Source of the DNA: Cyanobacteriota bacterium
GTDB taxonomy: Bacteria > Cyanobacteriota > Cyanobacteriia > Cyanobacteriales > Microcoleaceae
NCBI GenBank assembly: GCA_025362325.1
Contig: JANYGO010000349.1
Coordinates: forward strand, 1 to 64,000
DNA: 64,000 bases
Direction: 5' to 3'
Part shown: positions 1-9,862 of the stretch, one piece after another
Position numbering within the stretch: the stretch's first letter is position 1
Layout: every line of letters starts with the position of its first letter
Notes under the pieces: generated by a model
Told to the model about the DNA's origin: nothing
The model's input: the letters and a program-made list of their open reading frames with translations, nothing else
The model's database searches: none
Made by a program: the position numbers and the translations under genes

Positions 1-348
1 GTTGAGGCGATCGAACAACAGCAGCCGATTTTGTTTCCGCCGACGGCCCAAATGTGGCTGGCGCTGTATTTGATAGTTAATTGGGCCGCTAATTTGCTAC
101 CTTGGGTGAAGGTGACTCGCTGCGTATTTTTGTATCATTATATGGGCTGTTCCGTGTTTGCAGCCTTAGCGCTTGCTTGGTGGACTGACAGGTGGCTGCA
201 CAGCCCTCAAACTCGTCTCCGAGGGATGGGGGTAACAATTATTTTTCTGGTTTTGGGTGCTTTTATTTTCTGGATGCCTATCTATTTGGGACTGCCTTTG
301 TCGCAGTTTGAATGGAAAATGCGGATGTGGCTGCCGTCTTGGGTTTAA
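1..348 (+). CDS. C-terminal end of a PMT-type (protein O-mannosyltransferase) membrane glycosyltransferase, 5' truncated
   Basis: The frame is open from base 1, so only about 115 C-terminal residues are visible. They contain three hydrophobic stretches and the motif NLLPWVKVTR...FLYHY, followed by WMPIYLGLPLS. This resembles the four-helix C-terminal module of dolichyl/polyprenyl-phosphate-mannose protein mannosyltransferases, which move mannose from a lipid carrier to proteins in the membrane. The catalytic N-terminal loop lies outside the window, so activity cannot be judged. The next gene begins 22 bp downstream on the same strand and may be co-transcribed. Confidence 0.75.
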   Translation, partial: VEAIEQQQPILFPPTAQMWLALYLIVNWAANLLPWVKVTRCVFLYHYMGCSVFAALALAWWTDRWLHSPQTRLRGMGVTIIFLVLGAFIFWMPIYLGLPLSQFEWKMRMWLPSWV

Positions 349-370
349 GTTAGAATTGAGATGAAATGTT

Positions 371-1000
371 ATGTCTAAAAAATTGGTAACAAACTCAGCC
401 GAAATGGAGGCGATCGCCCGCGCACCCAATTTTGTTGAAATCCACCAAGAAATCCGCGACTTGATTATAGATTACGCGATCGCAGCGGCAATTCTGGGGC
501 TCAACCCGCTGCCGGGAACTCGGACGCTGACGCTGCTGGCTGCGAGCGTGTTGCTGTTAAAAATGATGCGGGATATTGGGGAAAAATGGGGCTATCCTAA
601 AGGTCAAGATGCGCTGGCGATCGCAGGCAATCTTTTCGGGGGTTTTGGTTCTTTTTTGGTAGCATTTATGGCTTGGGCCTCGATGCGTGGTGTCGGTGTT
701 TTCGTGCCGTTTGCGGGGGGTTTTGCTGTGGCTGCGTCGCTGTTTGCGCTGACTTGGAGGGTGGGTCAGGCGACGCACCTTTATTATGCCAGCGGCCGTC
801 AAATGGATGCAGCGCAACTCAGGCAAGTATTCAATGATTCTCAACCGGAAGGGGAAGCTTTGTTTAAGGGGAATGTTCGGGCGAACTCGTCGCCAGAGCA
901 AGTACCAGAAAATTTGATTAAATCCCTGAGCGATGACTTGATAAATGGTAAAATAAGTCAAGCGGAGTTTGAGGGAAAAATTAAGGAACTTATTCGTTAA
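371..1000 (+). CDS. Conserved membrane protein of unknown function
   Basis: A 209-residue protein starting at ATG 371. Residues 30-65 and 85-130 are hydrophobic and rich in Gly/Ala, giving two to four membrane segments. The C-terminus (about 160-209) is soluble and charged, with a short helical tail (SDDLINGKISQAEFEGKIKE) that looks like a small oligomerisation or SHOCT-like module. I do not recognise a named family with certainty. It follows the mannosyltransferase closely and precedes the lipase by 56 bp, all on the same strand. Confidence 0.6.
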   Translation: MSKKLVTNSAEMEAIARAPNFVEIHQEIRDLIIDYAIAAAILGLNPLPGTRTLTLLAASVLLLKMMRDIGEKWGYPKGQDALAIAGNLFGGFGSFLVAFMAWASMRGVGVFVPFAGGFAVAASLFALTWRVGQATHLYYASGRQMDAAQLRQVFNDSQPEGEALFKGNVRANSSPEQVPENLIKSLSDDLINGKISQAEFEGKIKELIR

Positions 1001-1056
1001 TTTGCTCGGCACCTTGTGCGCAGCGAACCTACAGAATTGATATTTACAGTGAGTTT

Positions 1057-2244
1057 ATGGCAAAGTATATCGGAGTAAAAATTACCCGCAGACAACTGTT
1101 GCTCGGAGGATTGGCAGCAGCGTCAGCAGCTACGGCAATACCTGAATATGGGCGCCGGAAAGCAAATAGCGATCGCCAGAAACAAGTTTTAGCTTTACTC
1201 GATGAAAAAGAAGCCGATAAGATTTTCCTAAAAACCTTAGCAGCGGATGGGGAAAAAATTAATGAAGCCCGGCAAATTCAAGCATCTGTCAAGCTATCTC
1301 CGCCGCCAATTCCCTACAATCGCGAGATTTCTCAACTGCTGATTCTGTGCAGCAAATTGGCAACGCAGCAGTACCTCAAAGGCAAAATAGAACCTAACTA
1401 TGACGGTAACATCAAATCGTTGCCAGCTTACACGGCTAAGTTCAAAGACTACACTTTAGTTGCTACTATCAAAGGAGTAGAAGCTAACGTTTCCGAAAAA
1501 ATTGAGGTAGATATTCCTGAGCCAGCAGCATCCTCAAATAGCCAAACCGATCCGATCGAGGAAAATGTAGATAATGCACAAAAAACTATTGAAGATACAG
1601 CTAAGGAAGTAGTTAAAATCCAGAGGAAAATTCCGGTTTATTTTGGTTTTGTCCTCAGTTCAAAAAAACACAATATCATCATCTTTCGCGGCACGCAAAG
1701 AACAATTGAATGGGTACTGAATATCAATGCTATTTACCCTACTAAAACTAAGGTAGCCAGTCTGTCAGCGGGTACAATTCATCCTGGTTTCTCAAAGATA
1801 TACAGCAATATTTCCGCTCAAACGCTGGAAATTGCCAAAAAGCTGAATCCGTCGGTTCCCTGCTACATATCGGGACACAGTTTGGGTGCTGCGATTGCTA
1901 CCCTGGCTGCGATCGACATTGCGGTGAATGTTCCTCAGTTGAAAAAGCAGGTGCAGTTGTATACTTATGCTAGTCCTAGGGTGGGCGATCCAGTTTTTGC
2001 GAAGGAGCACAACCGATCGATACCCAACAGCTATCGAGTGGTAAATTTGGCTGATGCAATCACGCTTGTGCCTTTTACGGTGTTATTTAAAACTGAATAC
2101 GTCCACGTCGGTGAACAGTGGGCTTTTTTGGCGCAAAATGGGGATGTGATGCCGAATCATGTGGTGGATACTTACAAAGGTGCGATCGACAAACAAGTCG
2201 AAACCAACAAACCCCGAAACTCCCCCAATTCCGGGTTAAAATAG
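1057..2244 (+). CDS. Class 3 (fungal-type) lipase family protein, exported
   Basis: A 395-residue alpha/beta hydrolase. The N-terminus has a twin-arginine-like start (TRRQLLLGG, residues 10-18) followed by an Ala-rich stretch, so export through Tat or retention as a signal anchor is likely. The lipase domain covers about residues 195-375. It shows the oxyanion strand IIIFRGTQ (207-214), the nucleophile elbow GHSLG with Ser275, a candidate acid Asp333 (NLADAI) and a candidate His368 (PNHVVDTY). The Pro/Ser/Asn-rich segment at about 145-190 is a linker or lid. Substrate is unknown; an acyl-ester lipid is the family expectation. Confidence 0.85.
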   Translation: MAKYIGVKITRRQLLLGGLAAASAATAIPEYGRRKANSDRQKQVLALLDEKEADKIFLKTLAADGEKINEARQIQASVKLSPPPIPYNREISQLLILCSKLATQQYLKGKIEPNYDGNIKSLPAYTAKFKDYTLVATIKGVEANVSEKIEVDIPEPAASSNSQTDPIEENVDNAQKTIEDTAKEVVKIQRKIPVYFGFVLSSKKHNIIIFRGTQRTIEWVLNINAIYPTKTKVASLSAGTIHPGFSKIYSNISAQTLEIAKKLNPSVPCYISGHSLGAAIATLAAIDIAVNVPQLKKQVQLYTYASPRVGDPVFAKEHNRSIPNSYRVVNLADAITLVPFTVLFKTEYVHVGEQWAFLAQNGDVMPNHVVDTYKGAIDKQVETNKPRNSPNSGLK

Positions 2245-2568
2245 CGAAAACAACAGTTCCGAGAATAGTCCGGGCGAATAGAATTCGCGCCTACACAAAC
2301 AAAGTCCGCCGGACGCCGACTAAAGAAAAGAGATAAATGCCAACAATGTAAGCAAATAGTATAAAATGTAATTTTAAACAAATTTAATATTATATCTTAC
2401 ACAAAATGAGCTTTATTAATACTCTGATCTTGAGTCGGCGTCCGGCGGACATCGTTTGTGTAGCCCCGAATTCTATTCGGTGGGCTTTATTTGAGTCGGC
2501 GTCCGGCGGACTTTGTTTGTGTAACCCCGAATTCTATTCGGCGGGCTTTATTTGTGAAACAATGCGCT
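2245..2568. repeat. Intergenic repeat cluster with three copies of a GTCGGCGTCCGGCGGAC-type element
   Basis: This lies between the convergent lipase and trmB genes and holds no convincing gene. A 30-bp element beginning GTCGGCGTCCGGCGGAC and ending TTTGTGTAG/A occurs at 2434-2463 and 2495-2524 (period 61 bp, with a shared GAATTCTATTCG box). It also occurs inverted at 2291-2320. Another inverted copy is at 32387-32416. The opposed copies can pair into a long hairpin, which could help end transcription from both sides. A 21-bp unit containing GCTTTATTTGTGAAACAATGC is tandemly repeated at about 2543-2585 and runs into the 3' end of trmB. Confidence 0.85.
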
Positions 2569-3201
2569 TTATTTGTGAAACAATGCACGATAAACTGGTT
2601 CCCCGCGTTTCAGAGTAGCAATTTCTCTCTCAGTCGCAACAGGTAGGGGATTTTCTGCTAACCATTCCCCACTATTTGCGCGTTTAAAACTAGGATCAGA
2701 TGAAAAGCGATCGCACATTTCGATTTCTACTTCCTCAATATCCGATTGAATAAACACTTCGCCGCCAATCGCCAGATAAGTCGCCAACTCGCCGACTAAT
2801 TCCTGCTGTACTACCCGCCGCTTGTGGTGCTTTTTCTTGAACCACGGATCGGGAAATTGAATGCTTACCCGCTGCAAAGTACCAGCGGGCAAAGTTTCTA
2901 AAATTGGCTTCAGAGAACTATTCGCATTGCAAAACAAATAGTGCAAATTTGTCAAGCCTTTTTCGTCCCGCCAAAGATTCGCCTCCTCAACCAGAGGTTC
3001 CCGAATTTCTAATCCGAGAAAATTCCAATCAGTTTGTACTTGCGCCATGTGCCACAAAAACCGTCCTCTGGCGCAGCCGATATCTAAATGCAGCGGCAAA
3101 CTTGAGTCGGCATAGATTTTAGTCCAATCCGGGGCACTGGCGGATACTTGATATTTACGGCACAGCGGATTGACGTGTTCCCGAACTCTAACTCTTCCCA
3201 A
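2569..3201 (-). CDS. trmB: tRNA (guanine-N7-)-methyltransferase
   Basis: A 210-residue protein that methylates N7 of G46 in tRNA using S-adenosylmethionine. The SAM-binding motif I is LDIGCARG (residues 39-46). The family signature [15 protein letters not shown] is present at about 115-129. Length is normal for TrmB. The start is ATG 3201 ([10 protein letters not shown]). The last codons fall within the small repeat shared with the intergenic region, so the C-terminal end may vary between strains. Confidence 0.93.
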   Translation of the reverse strand: MGRVRVREHVNPLCRKYQVSASAPDWTKIYADSSLPLHLDIGCARGRFLWHMAQVQTDWNFLGLEIREPLVEEANLWRDEKGLTNLHYLFCNANSSLKPILETLPAGTLQRVSIQFPDPWFKKKHHKRRVVQQELVGELATYLAIGGEVFIQSDIEEVEIEMCDRFSSDPSFKRANSGEWLAENPLPVATEREIATLKRGEPVYRALFHK

Positions 3202-3322
3202 TTTTGATGTCTCCTGAATGTAATTGTTAACCCCTGAGCTCGGCAGATTAACGCGGATTAACGTAGATGAATTTAGAAATAAAAAATCGCAGTGTTATGA
3301 TTTTTCATTTCTAATTATTGTA

Positions 3323-4042
3323 TCAAGCTTCTGGTTCAATGCCTGCCGCCTTTAATTGTGCGGAAAGTCGATCGACTCGCTGCCTTTCCTTTTCCACCAT
3401 CTCTGCTCCCCACAATAACATCTGTCCGCTTTCATCCCACCAGCGCAACCAATATCCGGTTCTTTCCGCCTTTGTTCCCTGCCAAACACCCAGAAATAGC
3501 CCAACTCCCGGAATCCAATAACGATTGTTTGCATCGGGTTGCTGTTTTTTATAGTCTGCTGGTGAATTCAAATGATGTACTTTTAAAGCTCCGGTCGCAG
3601 GTTGAAAAATTACATAGATTGGAGCTTCCAATATTTGTTCATAAAAATGCCATTTTCCGGGGATATAAGTTTGTTTGGCAGAATATTCATCCTGATAACG
3701 AGGAGGATTATCTGGCAAAAACTCCATGACAATTGCCGGAATGTCTCCTTCTAGGTTGGGGGTATAACTGCGGCGAATTTCTCGCTCTGGAAGGGGCTGT
3801 ACGTTTGTGGCATAAAACAGATCGGGAGTTTTTATAACTAGCTTATCGTTGAAAGTTACACAAATCGCCAGATGAGACGCAACTAATGTTCCCTCCAAAA
3901 TTAGCCCCGCAATTTCTAAGCTTTCCCGTAAGGCGGCGGCCAGCAAAGGCTGGTCGATATCTTGCAGGGGTTGCTCGTCTAAAATGAAATTTTTTGGCAA
4001 TTTTTCCCAGGATATTTTGAATTGCATTGGATTGAATGTCAT
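3323..4042 (-). CDS. Uma2-family (DUF820) PD-(D/E)XK nuclease-like protein, copy 1
   Basis: A 239-residue member of the Uma2 family, which is greatly expanded in cyanobacteria and has a restriction-endonuclease-like fold. The strand PAIVMEFL (about 105-112) corresponds to the family position of the catalytic Glu, and a Lys/Tyr-containing segment follows (GKWHFYEQIL). The C-terminus is a short charged helix ending AAGIEPEA. It is a close paralogue of the gene at 4117-4872: the stretch NNRYWIPGVGLFLGVW...LLWGAEMVE is nearly identical. Family function is not established; a link to mobile DNA or defence has been suggested. Confidence 0.8.
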   Translation of the reverse strand: MTFNPMQFKISWEKLPKNFILDEQPLQDIDQPLLAAALRESLEIAGLILEGTLVASHLAICVTFNDKLVIKTPDLFYATNVQPLPEREIRRSYTPNLEGDIPAIVMEFLPDNPPRYQDEYSAKQTYIPGKWHFYEQILEAPIYVIFQPATGALKVHHLNSPADYKKQQPDANNRYWIPGVGLFLGVWQGTKAERTGYWLRWWDESGQMLLWGAEMVEKERQRVDRLSAQLKAAGIEPEA

Positions 4043-4116
4043 GGTATTTTACCTCTTAGTGAGAATGCGGTGAAACTGCTGAAACTAATTTTCGATCGAA
4101 TAGCATCGCCTATTTT

Positions 4117-4872
4117 TTAAGCTTCTGGTTCAATGCCTAATGCTCTTAATTGTGCGGCTAATATGGACGATCGTTCTCGTTCTTGTTCGGCTTGCTGTTG
4201 AGCGATCGTCCTTTCCTCTCTTTCCCTTTCCACCATCTCTGCGCCCCACAACAACATCTGTCCGCTTTCATCCCACCAGCGCAACCAATATCCTGTTCTT
4301 TCGGCCTTTGTGCCGTACCAAACACCCAGAAACAAGCCAACTCCTGCAATCCAATAACGATTGTTTGCATCCGGCTGCTGTGCTTCATATTTTCTTGATG
4401 AATTCAACCGATTAACTTCTAGCAATCCTACCACAGGCTTAAAAATACCATAGATGGGCACTCGCAGTATTTGCTCGTAAAAAAACCATTTTCCCGGTGG
4501 AAAATCTGGTTTAGTTGAATATTCATCGCTGGGCGTAGCTGATAAAAATTCCAGCGCGATATCAGGAATTTCTCCCTCTAAGCTTGGGGTGTAACTGCGG
4601 CGAATTTCCGCAGCGGGAAGCGGCTGCACGTTGCGGGCATAAAACCAATCTGGCGCTTTAATAGCTAGCTTGCCCTCTACTGTGGCGCACACAGCCATGT
4701 TTGAGGCAACTAAGATACCCTGTAAGATTAGTCCTGCGATTTCTAGGATTTCGCGCAAGGCGGCGGCGAGCAGGGGTTGGTCGATATTCTCCACTGGTTC
4801 CTCGTCTAAAATGAAATCGTCTGGCAATCTTTCCCAGGTAATTTTTAAGTCGGCGGTTGTACTTACTGTCAC
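4117..4872 (-). CDS. Uma2-family (DUF820) PD-(D/E)XK nuclease-like protein, copy 2
   Basis: A 251-residue tandem paralogue of the gene at 3323-4042, 74 bp upstream of it on the same strand. It shares the DEEP...NIDQPLLAAALRE start, the YTPSLEGEIPDIALEFL core and the IEPEA C-terminus. Between the core and the tail it carries an extra coiled-coil of about 15 residues (EREERTIAQQQAEQERE). The two genes arose by duplication; the coiled-coil length is the main difference. Confidence 0.8.
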   Translation of the reverse strand: MTVSTTADLKITWERLPDDFILDEEPVENIDQPLLAAALREILEIAGLILQGILVASNMAVCATVEGKLAIKAPDWFYARNVQPLPAAEIRRSYTPSLEGEIPDIALEFLSATPSDEYSTKPDFPPGKWFFYEQILRVPIYGIFKPVVGLLEVNRLNSSRKYEAQQPDANNRYWIAGVGLFLGVWYGTKAERTGYWLRWWDESGQMLLWGAEMVEREREERTIAQQQAEQERERSSILAAQLRALGIEPEA

Positions 4873-5032
4873 GATATTTTACCTCTTACTGAGACTGCTA
4901 TTAAGTAGATGGGTACAAATAAACATTAGATGGAGAGGGCGGGTTTTGCCTTCATAAACTGGCTTGGATCATAGATTCTTAGCTAAACCCGCCCCTACAA
5001 TATACTATTGTTTTTTCGCAATGACATATTTA
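4873..5032. repeat. Intergenic inverted repeat GGGCGGGTTT / AAACCCGCCC
   Basis: The arms at 4937-4946 and 4985-4994 are perfect 10-bp complements and can form a hairpin with a 38-nt loop between the Uma2 pair and csaB. A similar AAACCCGCCC sequence appears at about 44815. It reads as a dispersed cyanobacterial repeat rather than a classical terminator, since no T-run follows. Confidence 0.5.
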
Positions 5033-6076
5033 CTAAGACTGCTGGAGTGCGGTTTGCAATACTTGCTTATGAAAGAGCGATCGCCCTACAATAAATTTTA
5101 TCCTTTCTGGCGATAGTGCGTCGCCGTTGGCGTAGTGTTCGATCCAGGTTTTGCTGATTAAATACGGATCTTCGGGCAATTCTGATAATAAATATCCCGG
5201 CATTTCTAACTCGTCCATCAATTGAGTGACTTTGGGATCGTAGCTGAGGGCAAAACAGCGGCATTCTTCGGATGCTGCCATAATTAAACTGTGGTAGCGC
5301 ATCCCGATCGCCATTTCGACTCCCCGGAACACTCCTTTCAATTTCCTCGGATCGTCTAAACTGAGGATGCGGCTAGTTTTGGGCAGCGCTTCGTGTAAAT
5401 GTTTGGCAATTTCTAAGTCGTGAGAAGCTTGGAAAGGCAGCAGCAAAATCAAGGTCCGAGTTGCTTTTTGAAAGTCAATTAAAGCTTGAGTTAAGATTGA
5501 CAAACGCGCGGGTGTTAGTGTAGGGTGCGATCGCAAACAAACCGCAACTCTGGGCGCCGGCAAATCCCACAAACCTGAGACGGGCGCATTTTCTAAAGCC
5601 CACACGGGATCGGGCGCTAAAGTAAAGGGAATTTGCCAATCTGCAAGTAAGGTAGCTGAGCCTTTATCGCGCACGCTGACGGCGGTGCATCCAGCAAAAC
5701 AGCGCTGAGATAACTTGCGAGTCATTTCGCGTTTTAAAGGGCCAATTCCCTGGGCCCAAGCAACAGTTTTTAAGCCCATCTGCTGCGCTAATCCCATCAA
5801 ACCGCCATAATAGAAAGGGCTGACAAGGCTGGTAGCGTCTTGGATTAAGCTACCGCCGCCCCAGATGAGCGCGTCGGAGGTGCGGAGGGCTTCGATAACT
5901 TGAAACGCATTCATACGATCGCGCGCAGCTACCCCGTACCGCTGATTTGTCTCGACAGGATTGCCAGACAGGACGATCGGCGTCACCCCATCTGGTAACA
6001 TTTGCAGTAGCGATGCCAACAGCGCCTCGTCGCCGCCGTTGCCTTTACCGTAATAGCCGCACAAAATTGCTCGCAT
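5033..6076 (-). CDS. csaB: Polysaccharide pyruvyl transferase CsaB
   Basis: A 347-residue protein that is expected to add a pyruvyl ketal from phosphoenolpyruvate to a cell-wall or envelope polysaccharide. It starts MRAILCGYYGKGNGGDEALL, typical of CsaB, with GNGGDE near the N-terminus. It also shows WGGGSLIQDATS (about 72-83), WAQGIGPLK (about 107-115) and the C-terminal GMRYHSLI motif (about 258-265). Length is normal. In other bacteria pyruvylation anchors S-layer proteins; here it may serve the sheath or outer envelope (inference). Confidence 0.88.
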   Translation of the reverse strand: MRAILCGYYGKGNGGDEALLASLLQMLPDGVTPIVLSGNPVETNQRYGVAARDRMNAFQVIEALRTSDALIWGGGSLIQDATSLVSPFYYGGLMGLAQQMGLKTVAWAQGIGPLKREMTRKLSQRCFAGCTAVSVRDKGSATLLADWQIPFTLAPDPVWALENAPVSGLWDLPAPRVAVCLRSHPTLTPARLSILTQALIDFQKATRTLILLLPFQASHDLEIAKHLHEALPKTSRILSLDDPRKLKGVFRGVEMAIGMRYHSLIMAASEECRCFALSYDPKVTQLMDELEMPGYLLSELPEDPYLISKTWIEHYANGDALSPERIKFIVGRSLFHKQVLQTALQQS

Positions 6077-6257
6077 TTCTACTCTTTTCTTGGTTTACTA
6101 TGGAATCTAACTATTACAATATCGAATTGTTGTTACTGAAATATGATTTTAACATTGAGCGGTTAACAGTTAGCATTTAAGGGTTAACAGTTAACACTTT
6201 TCAACAAGTAAATACATCTTTTTTCTGCTTTTTTCCCGCTTATTTTACCTACAAAAA

Positions 6258-6572
6258 ATGCACGCTTTGTCAATTCCTACCTGGATTATTCATGTCTCTA
6301 GCGTCGTCGAGTGGATTGCCGCCATCTGGTTAATTTGGACTTACGGCGAAGTCACTCAAAACCGAGCTTGGTGGGCTCTTTCCGCCGGAATGCTCCCCGC
6401 CCTCGTCAGCGCTATGTGCGCCTGTACGTGGCACTATTTTGACAACTCCCCAGCCCTAGAATGGATTGTTACTCTGCAAGCGGCGATGACTCTCATCGGT
6501 AATTTTACTCTGTGGGCGGCGGCTTGGTGGATTTGGCGATCGGCTCAACCAGCAGAGAAAATTAAAGATTAA
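6258..6572 (+). CDS. Ycf49-like protein (DUF2499), small membrane protein
   Basis: A 104-residue membrane protein with three hydrophobic helices and the family start LSIPTWIIHVSSVVEWIAA. It belongs to a family found in cyanobacteria and plastids. Function is unknown. Another cyanobacteria/plant small membrane protein (DUF3593) is encoded at 12407-12766. The next gene starts 3 bp after the stop, so the two are likely co-transcribed. Confidence 0.8.
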   Translation: MHALSIPTWIIHVSSVVEWIAAIWLIWTYGEVTQNRAWWALSAGMLPALVSAMCACTWHYFDNSPALEWIVTLQAAMTLIGNFTLWAAAWWIWRSAQPAEKIKD

Positions 6573-6575
6573 AAA

Positions 6576-7007
6576 ATGGATAAAACCATGAAAAATAGTA
6601 TTATTTGGGCAACATTTACGGCGAGTTCACTTTTGTTAGCAGCCGGATTTTTGCTTCCCAGCCAAGCCAGCAACAACCGAGTACAAATCGCCCAACAGCC
6701 TAACTGCAAAAGTCCTCAAACTACGCTAGAGATGAATATGTGTTCCACTCAAGAGTTCAAAGCAGCAGACAGCAAGCTCAATCAATTATATCAGCAACTT
6801 CTGCCAAAAATCAACAGTAAACAGCAGCAGAGATTGACGGCGGCACAGCGTACTTGGATAAAATTCAGAGATGAAACTTGTGATTATGAAGCAGGGCACT
6901 TTGAAGGGGGTACTTTGGCTGCTCCTACCTACGTTTATTGCAAAGCCCGAGTGACGCAAGAGCGCGTTAAAGATTTGGAGGGTTATTTGAAAGAAGCAAG
7001 TTTGTGA
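6576..7007 (+). CDS. LprI-like (DUF1311) secreted protein
   Basis: A 143-residue protein with a signal peptide (hydrophobic residues about 8-25, probable cleavage near SQASN). The mature part has four Cys (CKSP, MCSTQEF, CDYE, YCKAR) that can form two disulfides. It ends in the helical DUF1311 pattern LNQLYQQLL...QRTWIKFRDE. Relatives include lysozyme-inhibitor-like LprI. A periplasmic or surface location follows. ATG 6576 is used; ATG 6588 is an equally possible start. Confidence 0.8.
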   Translation: MDKTMKNSIIWATFTASSLLLAAGFLLPSQASNNRVQIAQQPNCKSPQTTLEMNMCSTQEFKAADSKLNQLYQQLLPKINSKQQQRLTAAQRTWIKFRDETCDYEAGHFEGGTLAAPTYVYCKARVTQERVKDLEGYLKEASL

Positions 7008-7197
7008 AAGTGCGATCGCGATCGACAATAATTTACCCCTCCAATCATCAATACCGCAGCAAACTCATCTTTTGTGGTGTCAGACCCCTCAGCCCAAATT
7101 AGCTTAAAAGTGATAACAAGCTTTATTTTTTTATTTGATCTTTCCCCAGGCCAATGGTGTAGAATCTAAAGTCTCAAATCTTATATTTTAAATCCCT

Positions 7198-9861
7198 ATG
7201 TCCTTCGTTGGTTTGCACATTCACAGCGATTACAGCCTGCTGGACGGAGCCTCTCAGCTACAGCAGCTCGCAGAACGGGCGGTGGAATTGGGGATGCCCG
7301 CGATCGCCCTGACAGACCACGGAGTGATGTATGGGGCGATCGAACTCATCAAAGTTTGCCGAAATAAAAACATCAAGCCCATAATTGGCAACGAAATGTA
7401 CGTCGTCAACGGCGACATCGAAGTCAAAGTTCGAGGTAGAAGAAAATACCATCAAGTTGTCTTAGCCAAAAATACCCAAGGCTATAAAAACCTCGTCAAA
7501 CTCACCACAATTTCCCATTTAAAGGGAATGCCAGAACGAGGTATTTTTGCCCGCCCCTGCATCAACAAAGACCTACTAAAACAATACTCCGAAGGTTTAA
7601 TTGTCACCAGTGCTTGTTTGGGCGGCGAAGTTCCCCAAATGATTCTGCAAAACAAACTCGATACTGCCCGCGAAGTTGCTAAGGAGTATAAAGAAGTATT
7701 TGGGGATGACTACTATTTAGAAATTCAAGACCACGGTTCCCAAGAAGACCGGATTGTTAATGTGGAAATCGTCAAAATAGCCCGCGAACTCAACATTAAA
7801 ATAGTTGCCACCAACGATTCTCACTATATTTCTTGCAACGACGTAGAAGCCCACGATGCTTTGCTTTGCATCAACACCAACAAACAGATTGAAGAAGAAA
7901 AGCGGATGCGCTACAGCGGCACTGAATATTTAAAATCCGCTGACGAGATGGCGCAACTGTTTCGAGACCATTTGGACGACGAAACCATCAAAGAGGCGAT
8001 CGAAACCACCCTAGAAGTAGCAAACAAAGTATCAAGATACGAGCTAACAGGAGAAGCTCGGATTCCCACAATTCCCATTCCCCCAGAACATACCGCCGAT
8101 ACCTATGTAGAAGAAATATCTTGGGTAGGACTATTAGAACGCCTCAAAAGCCGCACCAGAAACGAAATCCCCCCAGTCTACAAACAAAGACTAGAATATG
8201 AGCTAAAAATGATTCAGCAGATGGGTTTTTCTGAATATTTTTTAGTAGTTTGGGACTACATGAAATATGCTAGAGACAACAATATTCCCGTCGGGCCAGG
8301 ACGTGGTTCTGCGGCAGGTTCTTTAGTTGCTTACGTCCTCAACATTACCAACATAGACCCCGTACACCACGGATTGCTGTTCGAGAGATTTCTCAATCCC
8401 GAACGTAAATCTATGCCAGATATCGATAGCGATTTTTGCATAGAAAGACGCGACGATATGATTAAATATGTCACCCAAAAATATGGTACAGACCGCGTTG
8501 CACAAATTATTACTTTCAACAGAATGACATCAAAAGCTGTCTTGAAAGATGTTGCCAGAGTTTTAGGTATTCCCTACAAAAAAGCGGACGAAATGGCAAA
8601 AATGATTCCCGTATCGCGGGGGAAACCGGAAAAACTCAAAGTGATGATTTCCAATGGAACACCGGCACAGGAATTTAAAGACAACTACGAAAATACAATT
8701 TGCATAAATGCAGAAACTGGCACCGAAGTTCCAGTGCGTCAGTGGATTGACATGGCAATTCGCATTGAAGGAACTAACAAAACCTATGGCGTTCACGCCG
8801 CCGGTGTGGTCATTTCTTCCCAACCCCTTGATGAAATTGTACCCTTGCAAAAGAATAATGAAGGTGCTGTAATCACCCAATATTTCATGGAAGACTTGGA
8901 ATTTTTGGGGTTGCTGAAGATGGATTTTTTGGGACTTAAAAATTTAACAACTCTCCAAAAAACAGTCGAATATGTTAAGCAGACGCAAGATATAACTATC
9001 GATGCCGAAGCCTTACCTTCTGATATAGAACGCAGAGCTCAAGAGACATTTACTAGGAACAACAAGTTGCCCGGTGATGTAGCAAAAACTTATCAACTAT
9101 TAGAAAAAGGAGATTTGGAAGGTATTTTTCAGCTAGAATCTTCGGGGATGCTGGATGTAGTAAAAAAAATTAAACCTTCCTGTCTGGATGATATTTCTTC
9201 TATTCTGGCGCTTTATCGCCCCGGCCCGCTGGATGCTGGTTTGATTCCACAATTTATCGATCGCAAACACGGTAGAGAGGTGGTTAAATATGACCATCCG
9301 CTGTTAGAACCAATTTTAAAAGAGACCTATGGAACGCTTTGTTTCCAAGAGCAAATTATGCGGATGGCTCAAGATTTGGCGGGCTATTCTTTAGGTCAAG
9401 CTGACTTGCTGCGTCGCGCAATGGGCAAGAAGAAGGCTGATGAAATGCAGAAGCAAAAGGAAACATTTATTGATGGGGCAACTAAGAATGGTGTCACTCA
9501 AAGAATTGCCGAAGAGTTGTTCGGGCAAATGCTACAATTCGCAGAATATTGCTTGAGCTATGACACGCAGATATTGACGGTGGAATATGGCCCTATGGCT
9601 ATTGGTAAAATTGTTGAGGAAGAAATTGAGTGTACTGTTTATAGTGTTGATAATAATGGTCATATTTATACACAGCCAATTGTACAGTGGCATCGCCGGG
9701 GAATGCAGGAGGTTTTCGAGTATTCCCTGGAAGATGGCTCGATAATTCGCGCCACAAAAGATCACAAGTTTATGACTGCTGACAGTCAAATGCTGCCCAT
9801 TGATGAAATCTTTGAAAAAGGATTAGAATTAAAAAAAATTAACACCCCCTCAGATATATAA
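7198..9861 (+). CDS. dnaE: DNA polymerase III alpha subunit, N-terminal part, fused to the N-half of the DnaE split intein
   Basis: An 887-residue protein. Residues 1-784 are the N-extein of the replicative polymerase. They hold the PHP domain ([16 protein letters not shown] at the start) and the polymerase palm with [11 protein letters not shown] and PDIDSDF, and end at QFAEY. Residues 785-887 are the intein N-half. It starts at Cys785 (codon 9550-9552), contains the block-B sequence ATKDHKF, and ends after about 103 residues, as in the well-known cyanobacterial DnaE inteins. Protein trans-splicing with the product at 10635-12293 should give a polymerase of about 1300 residues. The stop TAA is followed after one base by the ATG of a homing-endonuclease gene. 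Confidence 0.97.
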   Translation: MSFVGLHIHSDYSLLDGASQLQQLAERAVELGMPAIALTDHGVMYGAIELIKVCRNKNIKPIIGNEMYVVNGDIEVKVRGRRKYHQVVLAKNTQGYKNLVKLTTISHLKGMPERGIFARPCINKDLLKQYSEGLIVTSACLGGEVPQMILQNKLDTAREVAKEYKEVFGDDYYLEIQDHGSQEDRIVNVEIVKIARELNIKIVATNDSHYISCNDVEAHDALLCINTNKQIEEEKRMRYSGTEYLKSADEMAQLFRDHLDDETIKEAIETTLEVANKVSRYELTGEARIPTIPIPPEHTADTYVEEISWVGLLERLKSRTRNEIPPVYKQRLEYELKMIQQMGFSEYFLVVWDYMKYARDNNIPVGPGRGSAAGSLVAYVLNITNIDPVHHGLLFERFLNPERKSMPDIDSDFCIERRDDMIKYVTQKYGTDRVAQIITFNRMTSKAVLKDVARVLGIPYKKADEMAKMIPVSRGKPEKLKVMISNGTPAQEFKDNYENTICINAETGTEVPVRQWIDMAIRIEGTNKTYGVHAAGVVISSQPLDEIVPLQKNNEGAVITQYFMEDLEFLGLLKMDFLGLKNLTTLQKTVEYVKQTQDITIDAEALPSDIERRAQETFTRNNKLPGDVAKTYQLLEKGDLEGIFQLESSGMLDVVKKIKPSCLDDISSILALYRPGPLDAGLIPQFIDRKHGREVVKYDHPLLEPILKETYGTLCFQEQIMRMAQDLAGYSLGQADLLRRAMGKKKADEMQKQKETFIDGATKNGVTQRIAEELFGQMLQFAEYCLSYDTQILTVEYGPMAIGKIVEEEIECTVYSVDNNGHIYTQPIVQWHRRGMQEVFEYSLEDGSIIRATKDHKFMTADSQMLPIDEIFEKGLELKKINTPSDI
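9550..9858 (+). other. DnaE split intein, N-half (103 residues)
   Basis: The segment begins with the nucleophile Cys (CLSYDTQIL) and carries the block B His (TKDHKF) and the LPIDEIFE end typical of the Npu/Ssp DnaE N-intein. It stops exactly where cyanobacterial DnaE inteins are normally split, with the short tail KKINTPSDI. All residues needed for the first splicing steps are visible. Confidence 0.95.
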
Positions 9862-9862
9862 A

